Positions 35,718-43,442 of a DNA stretch of 64,000 nt are shown in pieces. The DNA lies in the NCBI RefSeq assembly GCF_005937885.2, contig NZ_CP042176.1, forward strand, positions 6,009,501-6,073,500. Direction: 5' to 3'. Numbering within the stretch: the stretch's first letter is position 1; each line of letters opens with the position of its first letter. Source of the stretch: Bradyrhizobium sp. KBS0727. GTDB lineage: Bacteria; Pseudomonadota; Alphaproteobacteria; Rhizobiales; Xanthobacteraceae. The notes beneath the pieces are model-generated. The model was not told the DNA's origin. It did no database searches and saw nothing but the letters and a program-made list of their open reading frames with translations. Both the position numbers and the translations under genes were made by a program.

Positions 35718-35733
35718 AAGTCAAAATTGACTT
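35718..35733. promoter_or_regulatory. Inverted repeat AAGTCAA-AA-TTGACTT near the start codon
   Basis: A perfect 7-bp inverted repeat with a 2-base centre ends 31 bases before the ATG at 35765. Being this close to the start it could be a repressor site or a leader hairpin. Confidence 0.6.
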
Positions 35734-35764
35734 GGGCGCTCGCACTCAAAAGGGAATACAACAC

Positions 35765-37762
35765 ATGACTAGGGCCAATCTTGAGCATCTGCATCACAGC
35801 GACGATCATCAGAACCTTGGCCAAACCGAAACGCCACCACCAGCGCCGCCTGTCGTTGCAACGCCGCCGGCCGCTGGAGCAGGCGGCGGTCTGACGGCAA
35901 CGGATCTGTTCAACGACGCAACGACGCGTGAGATTGGCGGCATAGGCCCGGACCAAGTCAACTTGATCGTCTCGGACCTCGTCGGCGTGCAGCAGATGTT
36001 GAGCGCGGCATTGCCCCAGATCAATGACCTCACTGGTCTGCACACGCAGATCATCATCAATCAGCTCAACGAAGAGATCGCATCCATCGAGAACGCGAAC
36101 TCGCCGACGACGGGCACGCTGACATTGGGAACAGATCTCGGACAATTCGTCGGGCGTGCGATCAACGATATCCATCGGGACATCATTGATATCGCTCAGG
36201 GCGACCCGGGTGTGCAGGCGCTGTTTAACCCGGCGCCTCTCCCACCCCTGAACACCCCTCCTGCACCGTTCCATGACAATGCAGCGCAGACGACCTTTCT
36301 CACTCAATGGATCCAGGACAGTAACCATCTTGGGCAGATGGCGACCACGATCGAGAATAATGGCTTCAACGGAGACATTGCTGGACTGGTGCAGCAAATC
36401 CAGACCTACGAGAACAATTCGAACGCCTTCGATCAGTCTCAAGGCGGCCTGTTCTCGGCGCGCTTCTGGAACGAGCTTCGGACGGATGGAACGTCGGGCA
36501 CGGCGGCGACCGCGCTGATCGAGGGTTTGCAGACGCACAATGCCGGGGAAGTCAACGCCGCGGTGGAGCAGCTCGCTGCGAACTCTTCGGATGTGGCGAG
36601 CAATAACCTCATGGCGAATGGCGGGAGCTACGCGAGTGTGGTGGCGGACGCGCAGGCGACGGCCGTGACACCGACGGGCCACCACCACGTTGCAACACCT
36701 CCTGCAGCAACACCCCCCGCAGCAACGCCGCCGGCGGCTGGAGCAGGCGGCGGTCTGACGGCAACGGATCTGTTCAACGACGCAACGACGCGTGAGATTG
36801 GCGGCATAGGTCCGGACCAAGTCAACTTGATCGTCTCGGACCTCGTCGGCGTGCAGCAGATGTTGAGCGCGGCATTGCCCCAGATCAATGACCTCACTGG
36901 TCTGCACACGCAGATCATCATCAATCAGCTCAACGAAGAGATCGCATCCATCGAGAACGCGAACTCGCCGACGACGGGCACGCTGACATTGGGAACAGAT
37001 CTCGGACAATTCGTCGGGCGTGCGATCAACGATATCCATCGGGACATCATTGATATCGCTCAGGGCGACCCGGGTGTGCAGGCGCTGTTTAACCCAGCGC
37101 CTCTCCCACCCTTGAACACCCCTCCTGCACCGTTCCATGACAATGCAGCGCAGACGACCTTTCTCACTCAATGGATACAGGACAGTAACCATCTTGGGCA
37201 GATGGCGACCACAATCGAGAATAATGGCTTCAACGGAGACATTGCTGGGCTGGTGCAGCAAATACAGACCTACGAGAACAATTCGAACGCCTTCGATCAG
37301 TCTCAAGGCGGCCTGTTCTCGGCGCGCTTCTGGAACGAGCTCCGGACGGATGGAACGTCGGGCACGGCGGCGACCGCGCTGATCGAGGGTTTGCAGACGC
37401 ACAATGCCGGGGAAGTCAACGCCGCGGTGGAGCAGCTCGCTGCGAACTCTTCGGATGTGGCGAGCAATAACCTCATGGCGAATGGCGGGAGCTACGCGAG
37501 TGTGGTGGCGGACGCGCAGGCGACGGCCGTGACACCGACGGGCCACAACACTGCAACACCTCCTGCCGCTGGAGCAGGCGGCGGTCTGGGCGTGGCCGAG
37601 GCAACAACGACAGCCGTGGCCGCTGCCACGGCCGCTACGGCGATCGCCACCGCCTCGGTCTCGCCCGGCATATCCCCGCTCGCGCCGGTTGATCACCACG
37701 CCGGAGATCCCCAAACTCCCTTCTTGGAGAACGCGCATCACTTCCATCACCTGTGGGGATAG
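35765..37762 (+). CDS. Two-unit internal repeat protein, probable type I secretion cargo
   Basis: I do not recognise the family. The 665 residues have a short N-terminal tail with HLHHSDDH, then two 288-residue units that are almost identical, each opening with ATPPAAGAGGGLTATDLFND and containing DLVGVQQMLSAALPQINDL and GGLFSARFWNELRTDGTSG. Pro/Ala/Thr linkers join them. A third truncated opening leads to an Ala/Thr-rich tail ending HHFHHLWG. The protein is acidic, Asn/Gln-rich, Cys-free and has no signal peptide or RTX repeats. The unit looks largely helical. I chose the ATG at 35765, preceded by AAAGGG; a TTG at 35732 is the alternative. Export by the adjacent PrtD/HlyD pair is inferred from position. 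Confidence 0.85.
   Translation: MTRANLEHLHHSDDHQNLGQTETPPPAPPVVATPPAAGAGGGLTATDLFNDATTREIGGIGPDQVNLIVSDLVGVQQMLSAALPQINDLTGLHTQIIINQLNEEIASIENANSPTTGTLTLGTDLGQFVGRAINDIHRDIIDIAQGDPGVQALFNPAPLPPLNTPPAPFHDNAAQTTFLTQWIQDSNHLGQMATTIENNGFNGDIAGLVQQIQTYENNSNAFDQSQGGLFSARFWNELRTDGTSGTAATALIEGLQTHNAGEVNAAVEQLAANSSDVASNNLMANGGSYASVVADAQATAVTPTGHHHVATPPAATPPAATPPAAGAGGGLTATDLFNDATTREIGGIGPDQVNLIVSDLVGVQQMLSAALPQINDLTGLHTQIIINQLNEEIASIENANSPTTGTLTLGTDLGQFVGRAINDIHRDIIDIAQGDPGVQALFNPAPLPPLNTPPAPFHDNAAQTTFLTQWIQDSNHLGQMATTIENNGFNGDIAGLVQQIQTYENNSNAFDQSQGGLFSARFWNELRTDGTSGTAATALIEGLQTHNAGEVNAAVEQLAANSSDVASNNLMANGGSYASVVADAQATAVTPTGHNTATPPAAGAGGGLGVAEATTTAVAAATAATAIATASVSPGISPLAPVDHHAGDPQTPFLENAHHFHHLWG
35861..36682. 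repeat. 822-bp near-identical coding repeat, unit 1
   Basis: This matches 36725-37546 at an offset of 864 bp (288 codons) with only a handful of base changes, most of them synonymous. Confidence 0.97.
36725..37546. repeat. 822-bp near-identical coding repeat, unit 2
   Basis: This is the partner of 35861-36682. The 42-base linker between the units is itself made of short ccgcagcaac-like repeats, and a third unit begins at about 37560 but stops after the Gly-rich opening. Confidence 0.97.
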
Positions 37763-38137
37763 CGGTGCGTCCGTGACGGCTATCTACGGGTGATTTCATC
37801 ACCGCGTCGGAAGCCGGCACCGGCATTTAAGTCGTTAACGTATCAACGCGCTGGTCGGGGAATTTGAACCGGCCGGCGCGATTGGCATTGCATGGGCGCA
37901 TGCAGTCTGTTCACCGGGTAATGGCGACAACTGCATCGATACAGGGGATCTATTCTTGCACCACCTCTTGCACCACCAGGTAATTTCGTTTCTCGGAGCA
38001 GACACCTCGTCCTTTGGAGCATCGGCATGTCCACCATGTCGCGTCGGGGCGTGCTGCCGCTCGTCCTCGCATCGTTCAGTAACCCGGCCCCATGGTGGGG
38101 CCTCTCGCCGGCGAGGCGTGGTCCCGAGGCTTGACGC
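37763..38137. other. Intergenic stretch before the cytochrome b gene
   Basis: About 375 bases without a convincing gene. It contains the exact 12-bp tandem repeat at 37954-37977. A GAGG about 9 bases before the ATG at 38138 serves as the ribosome site of the next gene. I see no clear promoter or terminator. Confidence 0.55.
37954..37977. repeat. 12-bp exact tandem repeat TCTTGCACCACC
   Basis: Two head-to-tail copies lie at 37954-37965 and 37966-37977 in the gap upstream of the cytochrome b gene. Function unknown; it may be a slippage product or a paired regulator site. Confidence 0.8.
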
Positions 38138-40069
38138 ATGAGACGACGCAGGACTTGGACTCGCCGCACGGACTATGGGACGATCATCCTGCACTGGATT
38201 CTGGTCGGCTTTCTCTTGATTGCGATCGCTACCGGCTTGAGGATCGCCGCGGAAACACCAGACCGAACGTGGATCAATGCACTGGATAGCCTGCTGCCCC
38301 AGTCCACGGTGTGGACGGCGCACCTACCTGCGGGCGTGGGATTGGCCGCGGTGGCCATTGCCTACGTGGTTTATATGCCGCTTGCAGGGCTCTGGCGCCG
38401 GGTTCGGCTAGACCGGGTTCGCCTGCTCGGGCTGGTTGGCGGCAAACAGCCCCGATGGGGCGCGATCAACGTCATCCTGTACTGGCTGTTCTATCTTACG
38501 CTGATCTCGCAACTCGTGACGGGCGGCCTGCTGTATCTTGGAAGTGCAAACGGCATGGTATCTGCCTGCCACTGGTACGGCATGTGGATGATTTTTGCCT
38601 ACGCTGCCTTGCACGTGCTGTCGCACCTCAAGCTCGGCGGGATGCTGCAATTGCTTCGCATCTTTCGACCGGCGCGTCTCGGAGTGCCGCAAAAACCGCT
38701 GGATCCCGTCGATCTGCTTGCTTTGCTGGCGGAACACTCCCATCGGCCGACGGCACCACCGCGCGTCACCCAAACGCACCCCAGGCCTCATCGGCCTGAA
38801 ACGCTGCGGCCACAAAAAGCAAAACGGGATCCGATGTTGGATCAGCTGGTCCCACGCGCGACTGCGACACCGCAGCCACGGCAGAACGCCGAGACTGCGC
38901 GGAACGCCGTTAGACCACGACGTCGATCCGTGCTTCACGCCAATCCGCTGGTCGTCGCGGCTGCGAGCGCGTTCGTCGGCGCCTCGTTTCTGCTAGCGAT
39001 CGATCGCGAGACAGTAGACACGCTTCACATCCGCCACATCGGAAGTGTGGACGCTCCGGTACTTGACGGCGATACATCCGACGCGATCTGGCGGACCACG
39101 CCGCCGCTTTACATCGCCACCGCCCAGGGCGGGAATTTCGACGGAAACGGAGCAACCACGATCGAGGTTCGCGCGGTCCATGACGGCACCTGGGCCTATT
39201 TCCTCTTTGCTTGGGACGATCCAACCCGCTCGCTGAAGCAGCTCCCTCTGAAAAAGACAGCCGATGGCTGGCACCTCCTCCATGAGGGTTACGAGCTGGG
39301 CGACGAACACTCCTTCAACGAGGACAAATTCTCCGTGATGTTGACCACGCTCGACGTCATTCTTGCGGGCGACCGAACGTTCCATGCCGGACCGACGCCG
39401 GCTGCAGGCAAGCCCGGCACGCTCTCGGGACGTGGCTTGCACTACACGATGAACGAGAGCACGTTTCTCGATGTCTGGCAGTGGAAAGCGACCAGCGGCG
39501 GCGCGAGCGGCTGGATGGATGACGCGTATATCGGCCCTCCCGCAGAGCCGACGCAAGATCAGATCGATCGGAAAACTCCCTTCCGCGGTGGCTTCGCGCT
39601 GGATCCGGGCACGGCTAACTACTCCGACAATTTCGAGGTCCGCGCGTCCGGCGATTACCGCCGGCCCATCAAACCTCGCCGCCTGCCGAGCAACTTCAGG
39701 GCGATGGCCTTGGCCACGGGCAAGATCGATCTCGACCCAAACCACGGCGAGAGCGATGGTGCGCGATGGTACATGACCGAGTCGGAATCAGTGCCCTATT
39801 CCGACGCGCTTGATGCCCAGATCCCGGTTGGCACCATCATTCCCGGCGTCGTCATTGCTGGTGAGTATTCAGGCGACCGCGCCGACGTCCGTTGCGCCGC
39901 CCGCTGGGCGGCCGGACGCTGGGCGCTCGAGGTCGCGCGGCGGCTCGATACCGGGAGTCAATTCGACAAGCCAATCACGACCGGGACTTTTATGCGGCTC
40001 GCCGCGTTCGATCATGCCCAGACACGTCACACGAGGCATGTTCGGCCAATTCGCTTGGAGGTGGAATGA
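38138..40069 (+). CDS. Membrane cytochrome b fused to ethylbenzene-dehydrogenase-type heme domain
   Basis: The first 190 or so residues form a four-helix cytochrome b561-like domain with His in ILHWILVGFLL, TAHLPAGVG, ACHWYGMW and ALHVLSHL, enough for two b hemes. A Pro/Arg-rich linker and another helix (VVAAASAFVGASFLLAI) lead to a C-terminal domain (about 295-640). Its sequence, for example DAPVLDGDTSDAIWRTTPPL and TWAYFLFAWDDPTRS, resembles the heme-binding subunit of ethylbenzene and dimethylsulfide dehydrogenases. It probably moves electrons between the membrane quinone pool and a periplasmic heme. The stop overlaps the start of the reductase gene (ATGA), so both are one transcript. Confidence 0.82.
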   Translation: MRRRRTWTRRTDYGTIILHWILVGFLLIAIATGLRIAAETPDRTWINALDSLLPQSTVWTAHLPAGVGLAAVAIAYVVYMPLAGLWRRVRLDRVRLLGLVGGKQPRWGAINVILYWLFYLTLISQLVTGGLLYLGSANGMVSACHWYGMWMIFAYAALHVLSHLKLGGMLQLLRIFRPARLGVPQKPLDPVDLLALLAEHSHRPTAPPRVTQTHPRPHRPETLRPQKAKRDPMLDQLVPRATATPQPRQNAETARNAVRPRRRSVLHANPLVVAAASAFVGASFLLAIDRETVDTLHIRHIGSVDAPVLDGDTSDAIWRTTPPLYIATAQGGNFDGNGATTIEVRAVHDGTWAYFLFAWDDPTRSLKQLPLKKTADGWHLLHEGYELGDEHSFNEDKFSVMLTTLDVILAGDRTFHAGPTPAAGKPGTLSGRGLHYTMNESTFLDVWQWKATSGGASGWMDDAYIGPPAEPTQDQIDRKTPFRGGFALDPGTANYSDNFEVRASGDYRRPIKPRRLPSNFRAMALATGKIDLDPNHGESDGARWYMTESESVPYSDALDAQIPVGTIIPGVVIAGEYSGDRADVRCAARWAAGRWALEVARRLDTGSQFDKPITTGTFMRLAAFDHAQTRHTRHVRPIRLEVE

Positions 40070-41127
40070 AACGCAAGGTCTGCAAGGTTTCGGTGAACGG
40101 CCAAGGCTTTTCAGCAAAGTTTGGCGACCTGCTGCTCGACGCGGCGCTGATAAACGGCGTCGATATTCCGCACGATTGTCGCTCGGGCCATTGCGGCACG
40201 TGCCGCGTCAACGTGGTCGACGGGCGGGTCTTCGGCGGAGACGGCGACCCGGATTCGGTGAAAGCCTGCCAGTGCAGAATCCTCTCGGATCTCGAGATCG
40301 CGATTGAAGAGGTCCCCGAGGCGGTTACAATTTCGGGACGCGTCGTTGGACTCGTGGCGCTCGCACCGGATGTTGTCGAGGTCTGTATCAAACTGCCGCG
40401 ACCCGCGGGTTATCTTCCCGGTCAACATTATAATGTAAGGTTTCGCGGATTTCCCGCGCGGTGCTACAGTCCCACAGCCCCGCTGGACAAGCATTCGGAC
40501 GACGGCCTCGTGCGCTTCCACGTGCGCCTGGTGCCGAACGGATTGGTGTCGTCGGCGCTCGGACGGGAGATTGGCATCGGACACCGTGTAACTCTGCTTG
40601 GTCCGCACGGCACCGCGTATTTTCGGCCGGATCACCCTCATCGCCTGGTTCTCGTCGCGGGCGGCACCGGCTTTGCACCGATGTGGTCGATTGCGCAGGC
40701 GGCCCTGATCGAGTGGCCTCAACGCCAACTCATTTTTGTGGTCGGTGCCCGGACGTTGAATTCGCTCTACATGGTTCCGGCGCTGTGTCAGCTCGCGCGC
40801 CACCGGAATGTCACCGTTGTTCCGGTTGTTTCGGAGCCGCAAGCCATTTCGAAGGTCGTAAGGGCGGGTCAACCGACCGACTATTTGCCAACATTCTCAC
40901 CCTTTGATGTCGTCTACGCGGCAGGCGCACCGGGCATGGTTGAGAGCGTGGCTTCCAGAGCGAGAGCTGCAGGCGCAAAGTGCTATGCTGATCCGTTCGA
41001 ACACGTATCCAATCAAGCCACCACCGTGGGCCTGTGGTCGCGCGCCATCTACTGGCTCAACAGCAAACCGAAAATTCCATCGCCGTCAATTGTCTACGAG
41101 CCGGAACTGACCAGCGTCCGAAGATAG
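40066..41127 (+). CDS. [2Fe-2S] ferredoxin / flavin NAD(P)H reductase
   Basis: This is a cytoplasmic single-chain electron-transfer reductase of 353 residues. An N-terminal plant-type ferredoxin domain has the Cys ligands in DCRSGHCGTC and a fourth in ACQC. The FAD domain (GYLPGQHYNVRFRGFPARCY with SPTA) and the NAD(P) domain (LVLVAGGTGFAPMWSIA and FDVVYAAGAPGMVE) follow. The order matches the oxygenase reductases of the phenol/benzoate class. The start has TTGGAGG and overlaps the cytochrome gene. The natural partner is the membrane cytochrome, but it could also serve the P450 or the monooxygenase encoded downstream; that is inference. Confidence 0.9.
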   Translation: MKRKVCKVSVNGQGFSAKFGDLLLDAALINGVDIPHDCRSGHCGTCRVNVVDGRVFGGDGDPDSVKACQCRILSDLEIAIEEVPEAVTISGRVVGLVALAPDVVEVCIKLPRPAGYLPGQHYNVRFRGFPARCYSPTAPLDKHSDDGLVRFHVRLVPNGLVSSALGREIGIGHRVTLLGPHGTAYFRPDHPHRLVLVAGGTGFAPMWSIAQAALIEWPQRQLIFVVGARTLNSLYMVPALCQLARHRNVTVVPVVSEPQAISKVVRAGQPTDYLPTFSPFDVVYAAGAPGMVESVASRARAAGAKCYADPFEHVSNQATTVGLWSRAIYWLNSKPKIPSPSIVYEPELTSVRR

Positions 41128-41154
41128 GCCGCGAAGCGAGCGCGGCGGCTGTTT
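41128..41154 (+). terminator. Probable rho-independent terminator
   Basis: GCCGCG (41128-41133) pairs with CGCGGC (41141-41146) around a 7-base loop, followed by GGCTGTTTT. It starts right after the reductase stop codon, and its short T-run makes it a modest terminator. Confidence 0.55.
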
Positions 41155-41656
41155 TCGGTCGCCGCGCGGTGCCCGCCGATGGATCGAACTTGGAGAAACA
41201 AAGGTCGCGGCAACCTCGCTCTTGTACGATCATTGCTCGACCGCACCGGATCGGGGAAACTGTCTCCAGCCGACCCGAGAGCGAATGTCGTCCAGCTTGC
41301 TCGCTCCAGCGGCCCCGCCGTTCCGGCGGCCGCGTTCCTCAGATCTTCACACCACATCCTCAGCCGATGCAGTGACCGCCGACAACATCAAGAAGCCAAC
41401 ACCGTAGCGATGCAAGGACGCTCACAGCATTCCCGGGCCGTCGCGCCATGGTGCTCGCGTCAACACCTTCCACGCACCCGACCCGCGGATCGCGGAAAAC
41501 CGGCGGCCCCTGTCGCCCGCAGTTCCACAACTTCAGCGGGCGATCAAACCTGCTATCTCCCCGCGCGCCGGCCGCGACCCCAGCGTTCAAAAATCGAAAA
41601 AAATGCGTGAAAGTTGCAGTTTGTCGGCTATCATCGGAGCTGGGGATGGCTGCTAA
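41155..41656. other. Intergenic stretch upstream of the SARP/TPR regulator
   Basis: About 500 bases without a credible gene; open frames on both strands here have no recognisable features. The 60 bases before the ATG at 41657 are AT-richer, including an A-run near 41590-41604, and are the likely promoter of the regulator-P450 operon. I could not place -35/-10 boxes with confidence. Confidence 0.5.
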
Positions 41657-43408
41657 ATGTTGACTTGGACTTCGAAATTTAAACTTCGCCTTCTCGGGCC
41701 ATTCAGCTTCGTGGACCCGGAGGGGCGCCGGATCGTAATTTCCAGCCGCAAGGGCGCGGCGTTGATTGCCATGCTGGCCGTTTCCAAGGACGGCGAGCGA
41801 GCCCGCGGCTGGCTCCAGACACAACTGTGGGGTAGCCGCGAGCCAAAGGAGGCCAACGGCAGCCTGCGGCGCGAGTTGTCGGATTTGCGCCAGCGGCTCA
41901 ATCGTCCGTCGTGGACGCCGCTGATCTGCGAGCGGGACCGGGTACGGCTCGACCTCAACATCGTCAGCATCGACATTTTCGAACCGGACGACGAGGCTGG
42001 TGCGCACGGAACCGGTCAGGCAGGCGAGTTCCTCGAGGGAATCGACATTCCCGGTGAGGAAGCCTTCGAAGACTGGCTACGCGAGCAACGCACTCGCCTG
42101 CTCGAGAACCCTCCGGCCAAGGCCGCACCGCCGCAAGTTCCGGCCGCCGCAGCCCGCTCCGAGCCCGGCCCCACCTGGCCGGGACAGCGCGCCAGCGATG
42201 GCCCCTCGTTGGCGGTCCTGAGTTTTGCAAACCTGACGGGCGATCCGGACGACGCCTATTTCGCCGAGGGCTTCAAGCAGGAATTGATCAACCGCCTGTC
42301 CCGCGTACGGTGGCTGGCAGTGATCGCCGGCGACTCCGGTGAGCCGCGAGGTTCGACCATCACCAGCCAAGAAGCGCGAGGGCTGGACGCCAAATATCTG
42401 CTCGACGGATCGGTCCGGACCGCGGGAAACCTGATGCGGATCGACGTCACGCTCTATGAGGCCGCGCGACTCCAGGCGGTCTGGTCCAAGCGGATCGAGA
42501 TCGCCCGGTCGGTGATTGCGACGGCGTTCGACGAATGCCTGCAGGAACTGGTGGCGCATCTCGGCGCCAAGATCGATCACGGCGAACAGTCAAGCGCGCG
42601 GGAGCGGGTGCCGTCGAACGCAAACATCACCGATCTGCTGTGGCGGGGTCGTTGGCACCTCAATCGCCTGCAGCACCCGGATTCGGATCAGGCGCAGGAG
42701 CTGTTTGCCAAGGCGCTCGCGCTCGATCCTCATTCCCCGGAAGCCCTGATCAACGTCACCCATGGACTGGCCTGGGCGATCTGGACCGGTCGAGAGTCGG
42801 GTCAGCGGGTGCACGAGATGCGACGGCTCGCCCAGCGCTCGATGCGGGCTGATCCATCCGACGGCCGGGCCTACTGGCTTGCCGGCACGGCGGAGACCTG
42901 GCTGCGGCACATGCAACCCGCACTGGACCTGCTCTACCAGGCGGTCGAACTGACGCCCAGTCTCGCCATTGCGCACGCCCAGATCGGTTCCACCCTCAAC
43001 CTTTGCGGCAAGTCTGAACAGGCCGGCGGGCACCTTGAGCTGGCGAGACGGCTCAGCCCGTTCGACGTGCATCTGTTCTTCGTCCTTGGCGAACTGGCAA
43101 TGAGGTCCAGCCTGCTTGGGGATTACCGGGAAGCGATCGCCTATGCGGATCTGGCCATCGTTCGCCGGGAACAATACTGGTACGCCCATATGGTCAAGAT
43201 CGACGCGCTTTACAGACTGGGCGAAGCGCAGCAGGCGAAGTCGGCATTTGAAGAGCTCCGGGCCGTCAGGCCGCGCTTTTCGACCACGTATATTGACTGG
43301 ATTCCATTTGAAGATCGCTCGGTGAACCATCGGTTTGTCGAGTCAGTCGCTTCGCTCTCGGCGGGCCGCACCCGCCTCGCGGCCGAGGGCGACAATTCAC
43401 GACGTTGA
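41657..43408 (+). CDS. SARP-like winged-helix regulator with TolB-like and TPR domains
   Basis: This is a putative transcriptional regulator of 583 residues. The N-terminal domain (LRLLGPFSFVDPEGRRIVIS, then LWGSREPKEANGSLRRELSD) has the OmpR/SARP-type DNA-binding pattern. A middle part, SLAVLSFANLTGDPDDAYFA with EGFKQELINRLSRV, is the TolB-like segment common in rhizobial adenylate-cyclase/TPR proteins. About 340-560 are tetratricopeptide-like helices (AQELFAKALALDPHSPEALI). It precedes the P450-peroxidase gene by 34 bases on the same strand, so it may be co-transcribed with and control that operon. The signal it senses is unknown. Confidence 0.82.
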   Translation: MLTWTSKFKLRLLGPFSFVDPEGRRIVISSRKGAALIAMLAVSKDGERARGWLQTQLWGSREPKEANGSLRRELSDLRQRLNRPSWTPLICERDRVRLDLNIVSIDIFEPDDEAGAHGTGQAGEFLEGIDIPGEEAFEDWLREQRTRLLENPPAKAAPPQVPAAAARSEPGPTWPGQRASDGPSLAVLSFANLTGDPDDAYFAEGFKQELINRLSRVRWLAVIAGDSGEPRGSTITSQEARGLDAKYLLDGSVRTAGNLMRIDVTLYEAARLQAVWSKRIEIARSVIATAFDECLQELVAHLGAKIDHGEQSSARERVPSNANITDLLWRGRWHLNRLQHPDSDQAQELFAKALALDPHSPEALINVTHGLAWAIWTGRESGQRVHEMRRLAQRSMRADPSDGRAYWLAGTAETWLRHMQPALDLLYQAVELTPSLAIAHAQIGSTLNLCGKSEQAGGHLELARRLSPFDVHLFFVLGELAMRSSLLGDYREAIAYADLAIVRREQYWYAHMVKIDALYRLGEAQQAKSAFEELRAVRPRFSTTYIDWIPFEDRSVNHRFVESVASLSAGRTRLAAEGDNSRR

Positions 43409-43442
43409 TGCGCGAAGATTATTTCAGAACGAAGGGGACGTT

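Larger units (their letters stand above)
35120..35764. promoter_or_regulatory. Divergent intergenic region with two hairpins, upstream of the repeat protein
   Basis: This 645-bp gap is AT-richer than its surroundings and separates the PrtD operon from the repeat-protein gene. It contains an inverted repeat at 35579-35597 and a second at 35718-35733 just before the gene start. No coding frame in it looks real. Confidence 0.6.

Noticed and set aside
35621..37750. A 709-codon open frame antisense to the two-unit repeat protein
   Set aside because: It exists only because the repeated sense sequence lacks stops in that frame. It is Arg/Cys/His-rich, has no domain pattern, and the sense frame has a ribosome site and sensible composition.
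37845..37885. tRNA 3'-end-like string (GGTTCAAATTCC on the minus strand)
   Set aside because: The T-arm stem does not pair and no D-arm, anticodon arm or acceptor partner is present.
41179..41610. A 143-codon plus-strand frame upstream of the SARP regulator
   Set aside because: No ribosome site or domain pattern; Arg/Pro/Ser-rich composition typical of non-coding GC-rich DNA.
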